Of a stretch of DNA of 64,000 bases, positions 42,982 to 51,103 are shown piece after piece. Position numbers and translations under genes: made by a program. The stretch's first letter is position 1. Every line of letters starts with the position of its first letter. Origin of the DNA: Levilactobacillus yonginensis (lineage in GTDB: Bacteria > Bacillota > Bacilli > Lactobacillales > Lactobacillaceae); assembly GCF_003946265.1 (NCBI RefSeq), contig NZ_RHNO01000005.1:85244-149243 (forward strand), written 5' to 3'. The notes under the pieces are model-generated. The model searched no databases. It was not told where the DNA came from and saw nothing but the letters and a program-made list of their open reading frames with translations.

Positions 42982-44031
42982 TTATTTAAACGTATAAATC
43001 AACTTATTCGTGTACTTGCCGTTATGATAGGCACTGTTGGCTAGACTAACTTGACCGTAAGCCAGGACACTATCCATTGCCCCGCTGACCGTTCCCTTGG
43101 CCGTCACATAGGCGTTCATCGCTTTCAGTGGTGTGGCCTGCTGTCCACGCTTGATAGCCGTGTGATTGATCAACGAAAAGGCAGTTTTATTCGTGGCTAA
43201 ACCAACGATAGCCTCCGCAGTGGAGTTAGCGTTGGCAAAGTTCTTACCGTTATAACTGTACCCAAACGCCCCACTCTTGTAAACCGCCTTCTTTAGATAA
43301 GCGCGCCCATTTTTCGTGGCCGTTGTCACTAATTTACGCTGGCTCTTACCCATGGCCAGAGCGTTAACGGCGACCGCAGTGGTATCACTATCAACACTAG
43401 CAACCGTATTGTTGTACGCCCACCCGTGGTTCGCTTGCTGGCTCTTAGCAATGCGATTGCTCAAAGATGTCTTAGAAAACTTAGCTTTGCTAGGCCGCTT
43501 AAACGTCTTGTTTGAAGCAACGGCAATCAGGGCCTGACTTTGAACATTCACCGTCTGCTTAGTCAGTGACTTCTTATACAACGTCGTCACTAGGTTGACC
43601 TGTTTCTTCGTACCGACCGCATGATAGGCCTTGGGATTGATTCCCATTGCTTGTAACCCAATGATGGCATTCGCTAAAACTGCCGGATCACTCTTACTGG
43701 AAACAATCAGATTTTTCTGAACTAATTTTTTCTGGGCCGCCGTAAATTTATATCCCTGCTTCTTCAGTCCCAGTAAAAAGTCTGAGTAACCAGAAGCTGC
43801 ACCAGTTGTAGGATACGTTGCTTTGCTAAAAATCTTGGTTTTGCCTGAAATCCCATCCCGGTTCTGCTTCATCATTTTCTTAGCCGATGTATAAAGGGCT
43901 TTTTGCTTACTTTTTTGCGACGTCTTGGAGGCAACCTTAATCGTTGCAGCATCCACATTGATTGCCGGCATTACTGCGCTTAAAGCCATCATCGTCGTTA
44001 ACGCAATTCTCACTAACTTATCTTTACTCAT
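42982..44031 (-). CDS. secreted alpha-barrel protein, transcobalamin alpha-domain-like
   Basis: A 349-residue exported protein (signal about 1-27, NVDAATIK after MALSAVMPAI). The mature chain is a repeated helical pattern (SDFLLGLKKQGYKF, AVLANAIIGLQAMGINP, DSDTTAVAVNALAMGK, ANANSTAEAIVGLATNKT), like the alpha6/alpha6 barrel of transcobalamin/intrinsic factor and prenyltransferase-like folds. Lysine-rich. Start at 44031 follows GGAG at 8-9 nt. It stands beside the DUF4430 protein; together they give the two halves of a mammalian-type B12 binder. Function in cobalamin capture is inference. Confidence 0.82.
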   Translation of the reverse strand: MSKDKLVRIALTTMMALSAVMPAINVDAATIKVASKTSQKSKQKALYTSAKKMMKQNRDGISGKTKIFSKATYPTTGAASGYSDFLLGLKKQGYKFTAAQKKLVQKNLIVSSKSDPAVLANAIIGLQAMGINPKAYHAVGTKKQVNLVTTLYKKSLTKQTVNVQSQALIAVASNKTFKRPSKAKFSKTSLSNRIAKSQQANHGWAYNNTVASVDSDTTAVAVNALAMGKSQRKLVTTATKNGRAYLKKAVYKSGAFGYSYNGKNFANANSTAEAIVGLATNKTAFSLINHTAIKRGQQATPLKAMNAYVTAKGTVSGAMDSVLAYGQVSLANSAYHNGKYTNKLIYTFK

Positions 44032-44045
44032 CAGGTCGTTCTCCT

Positions 44046-44741
44046 TCAAATTAATCTGTATTTTATCATTAACCGTTTCATCATTGTTTGCCACGGTCGG
44101 TAGAGGACCAGCAGACTCACCGCATTAGTCATTGCGTGAAAACTGTCGAAAACCGCGCTCGAAGCAAAGGACACCAACAAGCTGGCTGGCCGCACCGGTC
44201 GGACGTAGGCCAACGCATACCACAGGTCCATGATCCAGCCGAACCAGAAGCCCCAAAGTGCGCCCCATACCACTAACACGCCCACTTTATTTTGGAGGGA
44301 GGTTCGGCCCAATAATCCAGTGGTGACTCCCATCAGGCCCCAGGCCAACATTTGCCACGGCGTCCAAGGCCCCTGACCGAGGAAGAGGTTGGACACCAGT
44401 GCCATCATTGACCCACCTACAAACCCCAACTCAGGCCCCAGTACAATGGCACTAACAATCACCACAAAACTAGTCAGTTGAACGTTCGGGATTGCTGCGA
44501 AGGGAACTCGCCCCAGAACGCCTAGTGCAATCATGATTGCCAAAAACACCAGGAGTCGAGTCTGCATGTGACGATGCTCAAAGTGCCAATAGGCTGGCGC
44601 TAAACTACAGGCTAAGCAAGCCACACTAAAGAACAAGTAATGGCGGCCTCTTAAAGCCAACAGCCCCGCCAGTAATACCAGCATGACTACCAGCCCCAAC
44701 ATCCAAGCACGATTACGTTCCCACCAATTAATCTTGATCAT
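44046..44741 (-). CDS. ECF transporter S component
   Basis: A 231-residue membrane protein with about six helices. The core GRVPFAAIPNVQLTSFVVIVSAIVLGPELGFVGGSMMALVSNLFLGQGPWTPWQMLAWGLMG contains the AxxxA-like helix pattern typical of ECF S subunits. It lies between ecfA (14-nt overlap) and the transcobalamin-like gene, so it would bind the vitamin released by those secreted proteins. The start at 44741 follows GGTGGGG. Substrate assignment (cobalamin or a precursor) rests only on neighbours. No cobalamin riboswitch was seen. Confidence 0.87.
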   Translation of the reverse strand: MIKINWWERNRAWMLGLVVMLVLLAGLLALRGRHYLFFSVACLACSLAPAYWHFEHRHMQTRLLVFLAIMIALGVLGRVPFAAIPNVQLTSFVVIVSAIVLGPELGFVGGSMMALVSNLFLGQGPWTPWQMLAWGLMGVTTGLLGRTSLQNKVGVLVVWGALWGFWFGWIMDLWYALAYVRPVRPASLLVSFASSAVFDSFHAMTNAVSLLVLYRPWQTMMKRLMIKYRLI

Positions 44742-46386
44742 CCACCCCACCTTTTCTTTCCACATCCGTGCTAAATAAAGCCTGTGGCACCCACTGTCGC
44801 AGTAGACGATTCACGGCCGTAGTTGCCATAAAGTTCGTCGTGAAAAATTCACGACTGAGTTGCACAGGTGTCAGTTGTCCATCAAACATAAACGTGCCGT
44901 GGGTCGCAAACTGCGCACTAAATTCAACATCGTGACTGGCCATAACAATAGTTACGCCCGCTGCACGATAATTTTCCAACAACCGGCCAACCAATTGTTT
45001 AGTGACCGGATCTAACCCCTTCGTGGGCTCATCGAGCAATAATAAGCGTGGTCGCGTAATCAAGGCTAACCCCAGTCCCACCAACTGTTGCTGCCCGCCA
45101 CTCAAGTCGAAAACATTTTGATCAGCCACCGCCGTTAGCTGTAATTTAGCCAACCAATCCGTGACTGTCGTGGCGTTGGCGGGTTCATTTCCTAACCGTG
45201 CCTGAGCCGTCAGTTCTTCACGCACCGTTAGTCCGGTGAATTGATCGATTGGATGCTGTGACAGCAGACCGACCTGCCGAATCAACGCGCTATTATTTAA
45301 CTTCCAAACGAGTTGCTTATCTAGTCGGACCTTGCCGTGCTGTGGCTTTCGTAATCCCGCGAGCACACGCAACAAGGTGGACTTCCCCGCCCCATTTTTG
45401 CCGAGGATCGCCACCCAGGTTCCGGTAGCAAAAGTGACATCAATAGTCCGCAACGTGGGGGCTTGCTGATCGTAGCGAAATGACACGCCAGTCAACGTCA
45501 ATAGTGGTGAGCCGGCTGTCTTTACGGGCATGGCGGACGACCGTAGCTTAAACGATATGCCTCGCTGTCCAAGCATTTGCTGAGCCGTTGCAACGGTTAG
45601 TGGCAACCGGTGACCGGTCAGGTGCTGCTGCACAAAAAAATTGGGAATCGCTGGCACAAAACTGGCTAGCTCAGTGTGCTGGGTCATTAACTGCAGTCCT
45701 GTTGCCACCGATCCGGCTGCTAAAAGGGCACCGTCTTGCATAATTAGCAACCGACTAGCTAACGGCAGGACCCGGTCTAATCGATGCTCACTCATCACAA
45801 TGGTTAATCCCAGTTCATGATGTACCTGTTGTAACACGTTTAAAAAGTTCTGAGCTGTCGTGGGATCAAGCTGGGCTGTCGGTTCATCTAGTAGCAACAT
45901 GGCGGGATGGAGAACTAAGGCTGACGCTAAATTAACGAGTTGTAATTGACCACCCGACAGCCTCTGCAACGGCGTATGTAGGAGTTGATCTAATCCTAAA
46001 AAGTTCGCGATCTCTGCAATTCTGCCGGGCATACTGGTTGCCGAAACACCAACGTTTTCGAGTGAAAAAGCCAGTTCCTCAATCACCGTTGCCATCACTG
46101 GCTGAACCACTGGATCTTGCACGACCACCCCGATTGCTTGGGCACTTTCAGTGGTGCTTAACGTCTGAATCGACCGTCCCTGATACTGAGCAGTCCCCGT
46201 CAGCTTACCGGCTGGAATCAACTCCGGCTTTAACTGGCGTAACAACGTCGTCTTCCCGCTCCCAGTGGCACCCACAATGACCACAAAATCACCGCTGGCA
46301 ATACTCAAATCGACATCGTTTAACGCCGGCCTGCTGGTTGCTGGATAGGTAAACGTCAGCTGTTTCAGGCTCATTAGTTCTGACAT
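44728..46386 (-). CDS. ECF transporter ATPase, two fused ABC domains
   Basis: About 552 residues with two complete ABC ATPase halves. First half: Walker A GATGSGKTT, signature LSGGQLQLVNLASAL, Walker B MLLLDEPTAQLD. Second half: Walker A GKNGAGKST, signature LSGGQQQLVGLGLAL, Walker B LLLLDEPTKGLD. The fusion replaces EcfA1-EcfA2. The chosen start at 46386 follows GGAAGGAA at 10 nt; an ATG four codons later overlaps the ecfT stop. It powers the transporter with EcfT (upstream gene) and the S subunit. Fused EcfA is seen in dedicated (group I-like) ECF systems. Confidence 0.93.
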   Translation of the reverse strand: MSELMSLKQLTFTYPATSRPALNDVDLSIASGDFVVIVGATGSGKTTLLRQLKPELIPAGKLTGTAQYQGRSIQTLSTTESAQAIGVVVQDPVVQPVMATVIEELAFSLENVGVSATSMPGRIAEIANFLGLDQLLHTPLQRLSGGQLQLVNLASALVLHPAMLLLDEPTAQLDPTTAQNFLNVLQQVHHELGLTIVMSEHRLDRVLPLASRLLIMQDGALLAAGSVATGLQLMTQHTELASFVPAIPNFFVQQHLTGHRLPLTVATAQQMLGQRGISFKLRSSAMPVKTAGSPLLTLTGVSFRYDQQAPTLRTIDVTFATGTWVAILGKNGAGKSTLLRVLAGLRKPQHGKVRLDKQLVWKLNNSALIRQVGLLSQHPIDQFTGLTVREELTAQARLGNEPANATTVTDWLAKLQLTAVADQNVFDLSGGQQQLVGLGLALITRPRLLLLDEPTKGLDPVTKQLVGRLLENYRAAGVTIVMASHDVEFSAQFATHGTFMFDGQLTPVQLSREFFTTNFMATTAVNRLLRQWVPQALFSTDVERKGGVDDQD

Positions 46387-47267
46387 AATCGATAAATTCC
46401 TTCCCCAATGAATGGCAAGCCAACTACCAGACTCACCACACCTGCTACCCACCAATCCGTTGCCAATATGCTTGGTAAGCTATGTACATTCGGCGTGACA
46501 CCCCAGCCACGTAAGCGCAGGCCAAGGATTACCAGAAACAACCCGCTCGCGACTAGCGTAAATAGTGTGTCCGCCAACCGCCAGTGATAATGGCGGTACT
46601 GACTGCGCTGTCGACCACCGTAGCCCCGGGCCTCCATCAAAATGGCTGTCTCCATTGCTCGCGAAATGCTCCCAAGTAAGAGGACCCGGAGCAGACTACC
46701 AGTCTTGGTCAACCGTTGCCGCCACGGCCCCGCCGTTACCACCATCCCCCGCGTCCGTTGCAGGCGTAATAACCGCCGAAATTGTTGGCTAAAGAGGTTC
46801 ACGAATCGAATTGCTAGTGTCAGTAACATGGCCAGTCGAGGGGCTACTGGATTTAAGAGGGCCCTTAACTGGCTAGCCGTCACGCAACCGTTAAAGAGGA
46901 CAAAGGCCATGATCATCCCCCCTAGTGACAGGGCCATGGTGGCGCCATACAGAACGCCGACCCGCGAGACACTCCAGTGCCAAGTTCCCAGGGTAAACTG
47001 CCACCAACTAGCTCCTGAGTGGCTCAGCAGGATATTTAAGAGCAGGATCAGTCCCATCAATGACAGCACCGAACGCACGAGCCGCCAAACCGTTCGACTG
47101 CCAAAATACCAGCAGCACGACCCGCACAAGCCTAAAAAGAATAATCCAGTAATCAAAATATGATTAAAGAGCAGTAATCCCGTAAATAGTTCACCAAAGT
47201 ATAGAACCAGGGCTAACGGGTGACGCTGTCCCAGAAACTGGCTGGACTGGGTTCCTATCGACTGCAT
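46374..47267 (-). CDS. ECF transporter T component (EcfT/CbiQ-like)
   Basis: A 297-residue membrane coupling protein with about five helices. The typical EcfT cytoplasmic motif region is RAMETAILMEARGYGGRQRSQY (about residues 205-226), where AxR-type coupling helices bind the ATPase grooves. First gene of the ECF cluster; the start at 47267 lies 4-6 nt after GGAGGGG (a start five codons upstream is possible). Order on minus is ecfT, ecfA, ecfS, transcobalamin-like, DUF4430. Confidence 0.88.
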   Translation of the reverse strand: MQSIGTQSSQFLGQRHPLALVLYFGELFTGLLLFNHILITGLFFLGLCGSCCWYFGSRTVWRLVRSVLSLMGLILLLNILLSHSGASWWQFTLGTWHWSVSRVGVLYGATMALSLGGMIMAFVLFNGCVTASQLRALLNPVAPRLAMLLTLAIRFVNLFSQQFRRLLRLQRTRGMVVTAGPWRQRLTKTGSLLRVLLLGSISRAMETAILMEARGYGGRQRSQYRHYHWRLADTLFTLVASGLFLVILGLRLRGWGVTPNVHSLPSILATDWWVAGVVSLVVGLPFIGEGIYRLCQN

Positions 47268-47372
47268 GCTACCCCTCCTCATTTCAACGCATTCAGTTTA
47301 ATACTATATCTAGTGGTAAATTCGGAAATAAAATACTATGGAATGTGTTTTTGAACTGAACGTCTGTTAAAA

Positions 47373-47380
47373 ATTATACC
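47373..47380 (-). promoter_or_regulatory. predicted extended -10 promoter of the ECF cluster
   Basis: On minus TGGTATAAT (extended -10; TATAAT at 47378-47373), about 106 nt before the ecfT ATG. No recognisable -35 is needed for an extended -10. The leader holds no cobalamin riboswitch consensus that I can see. Confidence 0.5.
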
Positions 47381-47439
47381 AGCCTTCACGCACCCCTGAT
47401 TAGGCCACAATCTATAAACTGGGTCCTTGACAGTCAAAA

Positions 47440-47474
47440 AATCCCGCCGCCACGGTAATCGTGACGACGGGATT
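47440..47474 (-). terminator. terminator of the ABC-tetR operon
   Basis: AATCCCGCCGCCACG (47440-47454) / CGTGACGACGGGATT (47460-47474), two mismatches, with six T residues on the minus strand. Confidence 0.88.
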
Positions 47475-47477
47475 AAT

Positions 47478-48116
47478 TTACTTGCTGATTGTCCGAATAA
47501 CCTGATCTGAAATAAGTTGTAAATCGCGCTCGTCACCGTGCACCATGGCTGGTACGAAGTGACTTTGCACCAAGTAAATACCAATCTGGCCACCAATGAT
47601 CCGCACTAAACCGGCCGCATCAATGTCATCTCTCAACTGACCGGTTCGCTTCAAATCACCCAGCATTTCGCTCAAAAAATGGAAATCATTGCTGGAAACG
47701 ATTTTGCCAAAAAGCTGGCGAATCTCTACATTACTCATCATTTCCATGAACAAAATCTTGATGACCTCAACATTTCCAGCAACAAACTGATAGCGGTCAC
47801 TGACGATAAACCGAATCAATTCTGGCAGTGTGTCAAACTGACTCATCTTAGCAAAGAAGTCGTCACGGTATTTGGGAAAGAAGTTTTCCATGACTGGTCT
47901 AACAATTGCTAACAGAAGATCCTGTTTCGTGTGAAAGTACTTGAAGATAGTTGCTTGGCTGACACCGGCTTTTTCAGCAATCTGAACGGTAGACGTCCCG
48001 TCAAAACCGGTGTCGGAAAAGAGTTCCACGGCGGCCACCAACGCAGCCTTTTTCCCTTTTGGCATCTTTTCGTGTTCCAGCCAGTCACGGTAAGTGCTGA
48101 AAATATTTGGTTCCAC
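47478..48116 (-). CDS. TetR-family regulator of the ABC exporter operon
   Basis: About 212 residues. The helix-turn-helix is GKKAALVAAVELFSDTGFDGTSTVQIAEKAGVSQATIFKYFHTKQDLLLAIV (about 20-70). The C-terminal domain is helical. Start GTG at 48116 is preferred (AAAGGG at 8 nt); a GTG nine bases upstream overlaps that site. It is the third gene of the ATPase-permease-tetR unit and probably represses the operon through two palindromic sites at the promoter (50165-50210). The repressor of an exporter placed last gives autoregulation. Confidence 0.92.
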   Translation of the reverse strand: MEPNIFSTYRDWLEHEKMPKGKKAALVAAVELFSDTGFDGTSTVQIAEKAGVSQATIFKYFHTKQDLLLAIVRPVMENFFPKYRDDFFAKMSQFDTLPELIRFIVSDRYQFVAGNVEVIKILFMEMMSNVEIRQLFGKIVSSNDFHFLSEMLGDLKRTGQLRDDIDAAGLVRIIGGQIGIYLVQSHFVPAMVHGDERDLQLISDQVIRTISK

Positions 48117-48191
48117 ACCCTTCACCCTTTCTTATTAAAATCGATACGTTCATTATACACGAGATGTCTGACCTGACCGCCTAATACTTGC

Positions 48192-49412
48192 TTAAACCTT
48201 CCGGTAGCGACGCAAGCCCACTACATTGAGAATTGTTAAGACGACCAAGAAGACCAATAATACCAAGATATTCCAGCCTTCACTGAAGATAGAGGTGCCA
48301 CGCATAATGATGTCACTAACGGCGTCCCCAGAGTACTTCAGCGGGATGATGTAGGAAATATCCTTGACCCAGTCGGCCATCGAATCCAACGGAATGATGC
48401 CGGAGAAGAAGACCTGTGGAATTACAACCAGTGGAATGAACTGCATCATTTGGAACTCGGAGTTGGCAAACGTTGAGAGTAAGATTCCAAAGGCCAGTGC
48501 GACCAGTGCCAGGAGTAAGTTGATCACAACTACGCTGGCCATATTGCCAACCACTTCGATTCCTAATAACCAAACGGTGACCAAAACGATGACAATTGTT
48601 TGAATAACCGCTAGAATCCCGTAACTTAACATGTAACCAAAGACAATGGAAGATCGCTTAACGGGTGTCGCCAGCAACCGGTCCAGCGTTCCCGTCGTCC
48701 GTTCCTTCAACAGCGCCATCCCAGAAATCAGGAAGACGAAGAAGAAGACGAAGAAGCCCATCAAGATTGGGAGCATCTTGGCAAAGTAGCCAGTGTTCTT
48801 ATCACCGTAAACGTAGTGATTGGTGATCTTAGGCGTCTTTTGACTGGTACTCTTGGTCGCCGTCGTCGTTGACGTAGACTTCGTTGATGCTGCCTTCTTG
48901 GCAGCCGCTGTGGCCCCCGTTGTTTGAGTTGAGGCACTCATGGCAGCCTGTTGCTTTTGCATAGCCTGTAACTGTGCTTGCAACTTAGCCATCCCAGTCG
49001 TGCTCTTCTTCAGAGCGGACTTCAACTGGTCAATGCTGGTCGCCGTCACCGCATTCTTAAAGGCCATTTTGACGACCGCCGTCTTACTAGAATCGGTGTT
49101 GGCATACGTCAAATCATAATTGTTGCCATTTTTCTTAATGATGGCATCGATCTTTTCGTCCTGCAACGCCTGCTTCGCATCGGCCTTGGTATCATACGTC
49201 TTGACGTCGACGTGCTTGATGCCACCCATTTCTTTATTTAACTTCTGAGTCACAGCAACCGTTCCCACGTTAACGTTCGTGGTTGAATTGGTATTAAAGA
49301 TAACACTCATTAACAGCATCACTAGGATGGGGGCAACAAACATCAGTGCTAACGTCCGCTTGTCCCGGAATAGTTCCTTCAGGACCCGGTTCATAATTCC
49401 AATCGTTCTCAT
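48192..49412 (-). CDS. ABC-2 type exporter permease
   Basis: A 406-residue permease. N-terminal helix near MNRVLKELFRDKRTLALMFVAPILVMLLMSVIF, then a large extracytoplasmic domain (about 40-205) with a Gln/Ala/Thr-rich segment, and five helices at the C-terminal half (MLPILMGFFVFFFVFLISGMALLKERTTGTLDRLL, the family's ABC-2 signature). Its ATG shares a base with the ATPase stop. It acts with the ATPase to expel drugs, peptides or lipids. Substrate not determinable. Confidence 0.92.
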   Translation of the reverse strand: MRTIGIMNRVLKELFRDKRTLALMFVAPILVMLLMSVIFNTNSTTNVNVGTVAVTQKLNKEMGGIKHVDVKTYDTKADAKQALQDEKIDAIIKKNGNNYDLTYANTDSSKTAVVKMAFKNAVTATSIDQLKSALKKSTTGMAKLQAQLQAMQKQQAAMSASTQTTGATAAAKKAASTKSTSTTTATKSTSQKTPKITNHYVYGDKNTGYFAKMLPILMGFFVFFFVFLISGMALLKERTTGTLDRLLATPVKRSSIVFGYMLSYGILAVIQTIVIVLVTVWLLGIEVVGNMASVVVINLLLALVALAFGILLSTFANSEFQMMQFIPLVVIPQVFFSGIIPLDSMADWVKDISYIIPLKYSGDAVSDIIMRGTSIFSEGWNILVLLVFLVVLTILNVVGLRRYRKV

Positions 49413-50134
49413 TATTCAACACCCTCCGCCTTTAAAAATACGTCTTCAATCGTGTCCACCCCGTACTGCTGTTTCAGAGCAACCGGTGTATCAAACGCCA
49501 TGACTTCGCCACCCAGTAATAAGGCCACGCGGTCCACTAATTCTGCTTCATCCATCACGTGGGTCGTAATCAGAATGCTACGACCCTCATCACGAATGCT
49601 GCCAAGTTCTGCCCAAATCTGCCGCCGTAGTGCGGGATCGATTCCCACCGTTGGTTCGTCCAAAATCAGTAATTCGGGGTTACCCAGTAGTGCAATGGCT
49701 AAGGATAACCGCCGCATCATCCCACCAGAGTACCCCGCGACCCGTTTGTCCAAATCATCGGTCAAATCAACTACCTGAGCAGCGTGAGCCACTTCTTTCG
49801 CCATATCAGCCTTGGCAATGCCCTTCATCAAACCGTAAAATTTTAAATTCTCACGACCTGATAAGGCTTCATACAAAGCGTCAGTTTGCGCCATGTACCC
49901 GATTCGTCCCAGTAACTGCCGGTTAGGCATGACAGTATCGAAGACCTTGGCGGAACCACCACTGGCTACTTCCATTCCTAATGCCACTTTGATGACGGTC
50001 GACTTGCCGGCCCCTGAAGGACCAATCAGGCCGATGATTTCACCTTTATTTAAAGTTAAATTGATATCTTTCAAAACGGTTTGATTGCCAAATTTCTTAG
50101 CCAAATGGTTAAGTTCAATGATTGCTTGTGTCAT
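49412..50134 (-). CDS. ABC exporter ATP-binding protein
   Basis: A 240-residue ATPase of the drug-export type (CcmA/DrrA-like). Walker A GPSGAGKST near residue 38, signature YSGGMMRRLSLAIALLG, Walker B LLILDEPTVGIDPALR, H-loop ILITTHVMDEAE. Start at 50134 follows GGGAGG; five codons upstream are in frame but weaker. First gene of the TetR-controlled operon with a near-consensus promoter. Confidence 0.94.
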   Translation of the reverse strand: MTQAIIELNHLAKKFGNQTVLKDINLTLNKGEIIGLIGPSGAGKSTVIKVALGMEVASGGSAKVFDTVMPNRQLLGRIGYMAQTDALYEALSGRENLKFYGLMKGIAKADMAKEVAHAAQVVDLTDDLDKRVAGYSGGMMRRLSLAIALLGNPELLILDEPTVGIDPALRRQIWAELGSIRDEGRSILITTHVMDEAELVDRVALLLGGEVMAFDTPVALKQQYGVDTIEDVFLKAEGVE

Positions 50135-50164
50135 AATAATACCTCCCAAAACGCGATTGTTTTT

Positions 50165-50226
50165 AGGTGAGTGAGTGATTACTTACCTGATAAAGTGAGT
50201 ATAAGCTCACTTTTACTTTTTGTCAA
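50165..50226 (-). promoter_or_regulatory. ABC operon promoter with overlapping TetR-type operators
   Basis: Perfect TTGACA (50226-50221), 17-bp spacer, TATACT (50203-50198). The -10 lies inside an interrupted palindrome GTGAG-tataag-CTCAC (50195-50210, plus reading GTGAGTATAAGCTCAC). A second dyad AGGTGAGT ... ACTTACCT (50165-50188) follows the start point. The placement suggests repression by the TetR encoded at the end of the operon. Confidence 0.8.
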
Positions 50227-50380
50227 CCAGTCCTGGAAGTTTGCTTCAAAAAATTGTAATAGGTCCCAGAGAAATCGCACTGGTGTACTGATTCAGACCG
50301 CTTAATGAGCTGCCCACCATTGGCCTCGAGCTAATTCAGAAAATGATTGCTCACCCGACATGGAACCTAAATTGCACGCC

Positions 50381-50410
50381 AAAAAAGGCCCGAAATAGAA
50401 ATTCCGAGCC
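50381..50410 (-). terminator. terminator of the 50493 secreted-protein gene
   Basis: GGCCCGAAAT (50387-50396) pairs with ATTCCGAGCC (50401-50410) and is followed by six T residues on minus. Confidence 0.8.
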
Positions 50411-50492
50411 GTACTACTCTTCCTATAGCACAATATACAAAAAAATTGCCAAGACGGGGTCAACACCTGTCCTGACAACCAAAAGTGACAAT

Positions 50493-51023
50493 CTAATAGT
50501 AAACTTCACCTTTAAAGTGATGATTCTTCAATTGCTTTGCAATCTTTTTAGAGCGGTAATAGTGCGCAGACGTCCAAACACCGGCACCGCCGGCCTGACT
50601 CAACACAGCGTGTCGGTCACCCTGGTAGGACTTGGTCATGACCTTGTAGTAATCACCGGCACCCATCCCCTGATTCCAGCCACGAACGTTGATCCAAGTG
50701 GCGTGTCGACGTTTAGTGGTCGTCGCAGAACTCCAAGTCGTGTGTTGCTTAAACTTCGTGGTCGTTAACTTGTGTGCGTGCAGATTAGTCCGATACTTGG
50801 CACTCTGACCATCAAAGTAACTGAGGCTGGCAATCTTCTTCGTACTAAACGTCAGTTTCTCATACTTGCCCTGACTGTAGTGATACCAAGTATGCCGATA
50901 CCGTTGCGGAATCGTCCGTAACGTCGTTTGCGTCTTAGCTTGGGCAGTGGTCGTCGTCCCCAAGACGCCACCAACCCCCATCAAAGTGGCCACCACAGCC
51001 ACACCGATTACTTGTTTTTTCAT
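50493..51023 (-). CDS. small secreted protein, paralog A of the RYRHTWYHY family
   Basis: A 176-residue exported protein of unknown family. Signal peptide about 1-29 (GVAVVATLMGVGGVLGTTTTAQA). The mature chain begins TTLRTIPQRYRHTWYHYSQGKYEKLTFSTKK and ends HYYRSKKIAKQLKNHHFKGEVYY. It is rich in Tyr, His and Lys and has no cysteine or anchor. The paralog at 56394-56924 shares both ends and overall length. The two copies flank the XrtG exosortase locus. It may coat the surface by charge. Function unknown. Start at 51023 follows GGGAGG. Confidence 0.8.
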   Translation of the reverse strand: MKKQVIGVAVVATLMGVGGVLGTTTTAQAKTQTTLRTIPQRYRHTWYHYSQGKYEKLTFSTKKIASLSYFDGQSAKYRTNLHAHKLTTTKFKQHTTWSSATTTKRRHATWINVRGWNQGMGAGDYYKVMTKSYQGDRHAVLSQAGGAGVWTSAHYYRSKKIAKQLKNHHFKGEVYY

Positions 51024-51103
51024 GCGTCCATCCTCCCAAATCGAGACTGGGTCCACCAATCCCTTTAGGAATCAGTATACGCCATCGATTGGAAAATTAA
51101 TCA

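Larger units (their letters stand above)
50135..50492. other. intergenic region upstream of the ABC operon
   Basis: Holds the ABC promoter and operators (50165-50226) and the terminator of the 50493 gene (50381-50410). No gene supported in the remaining sequence. Confidence 0.6.

Noticed and set aside
47267..47477. Possible cobalamin riboswitch before the ECF cluster
   Set aside because: The leader is only about 100 nt and I see no B12-box-type conserved sequence; an extended -10 promoter explains the space.
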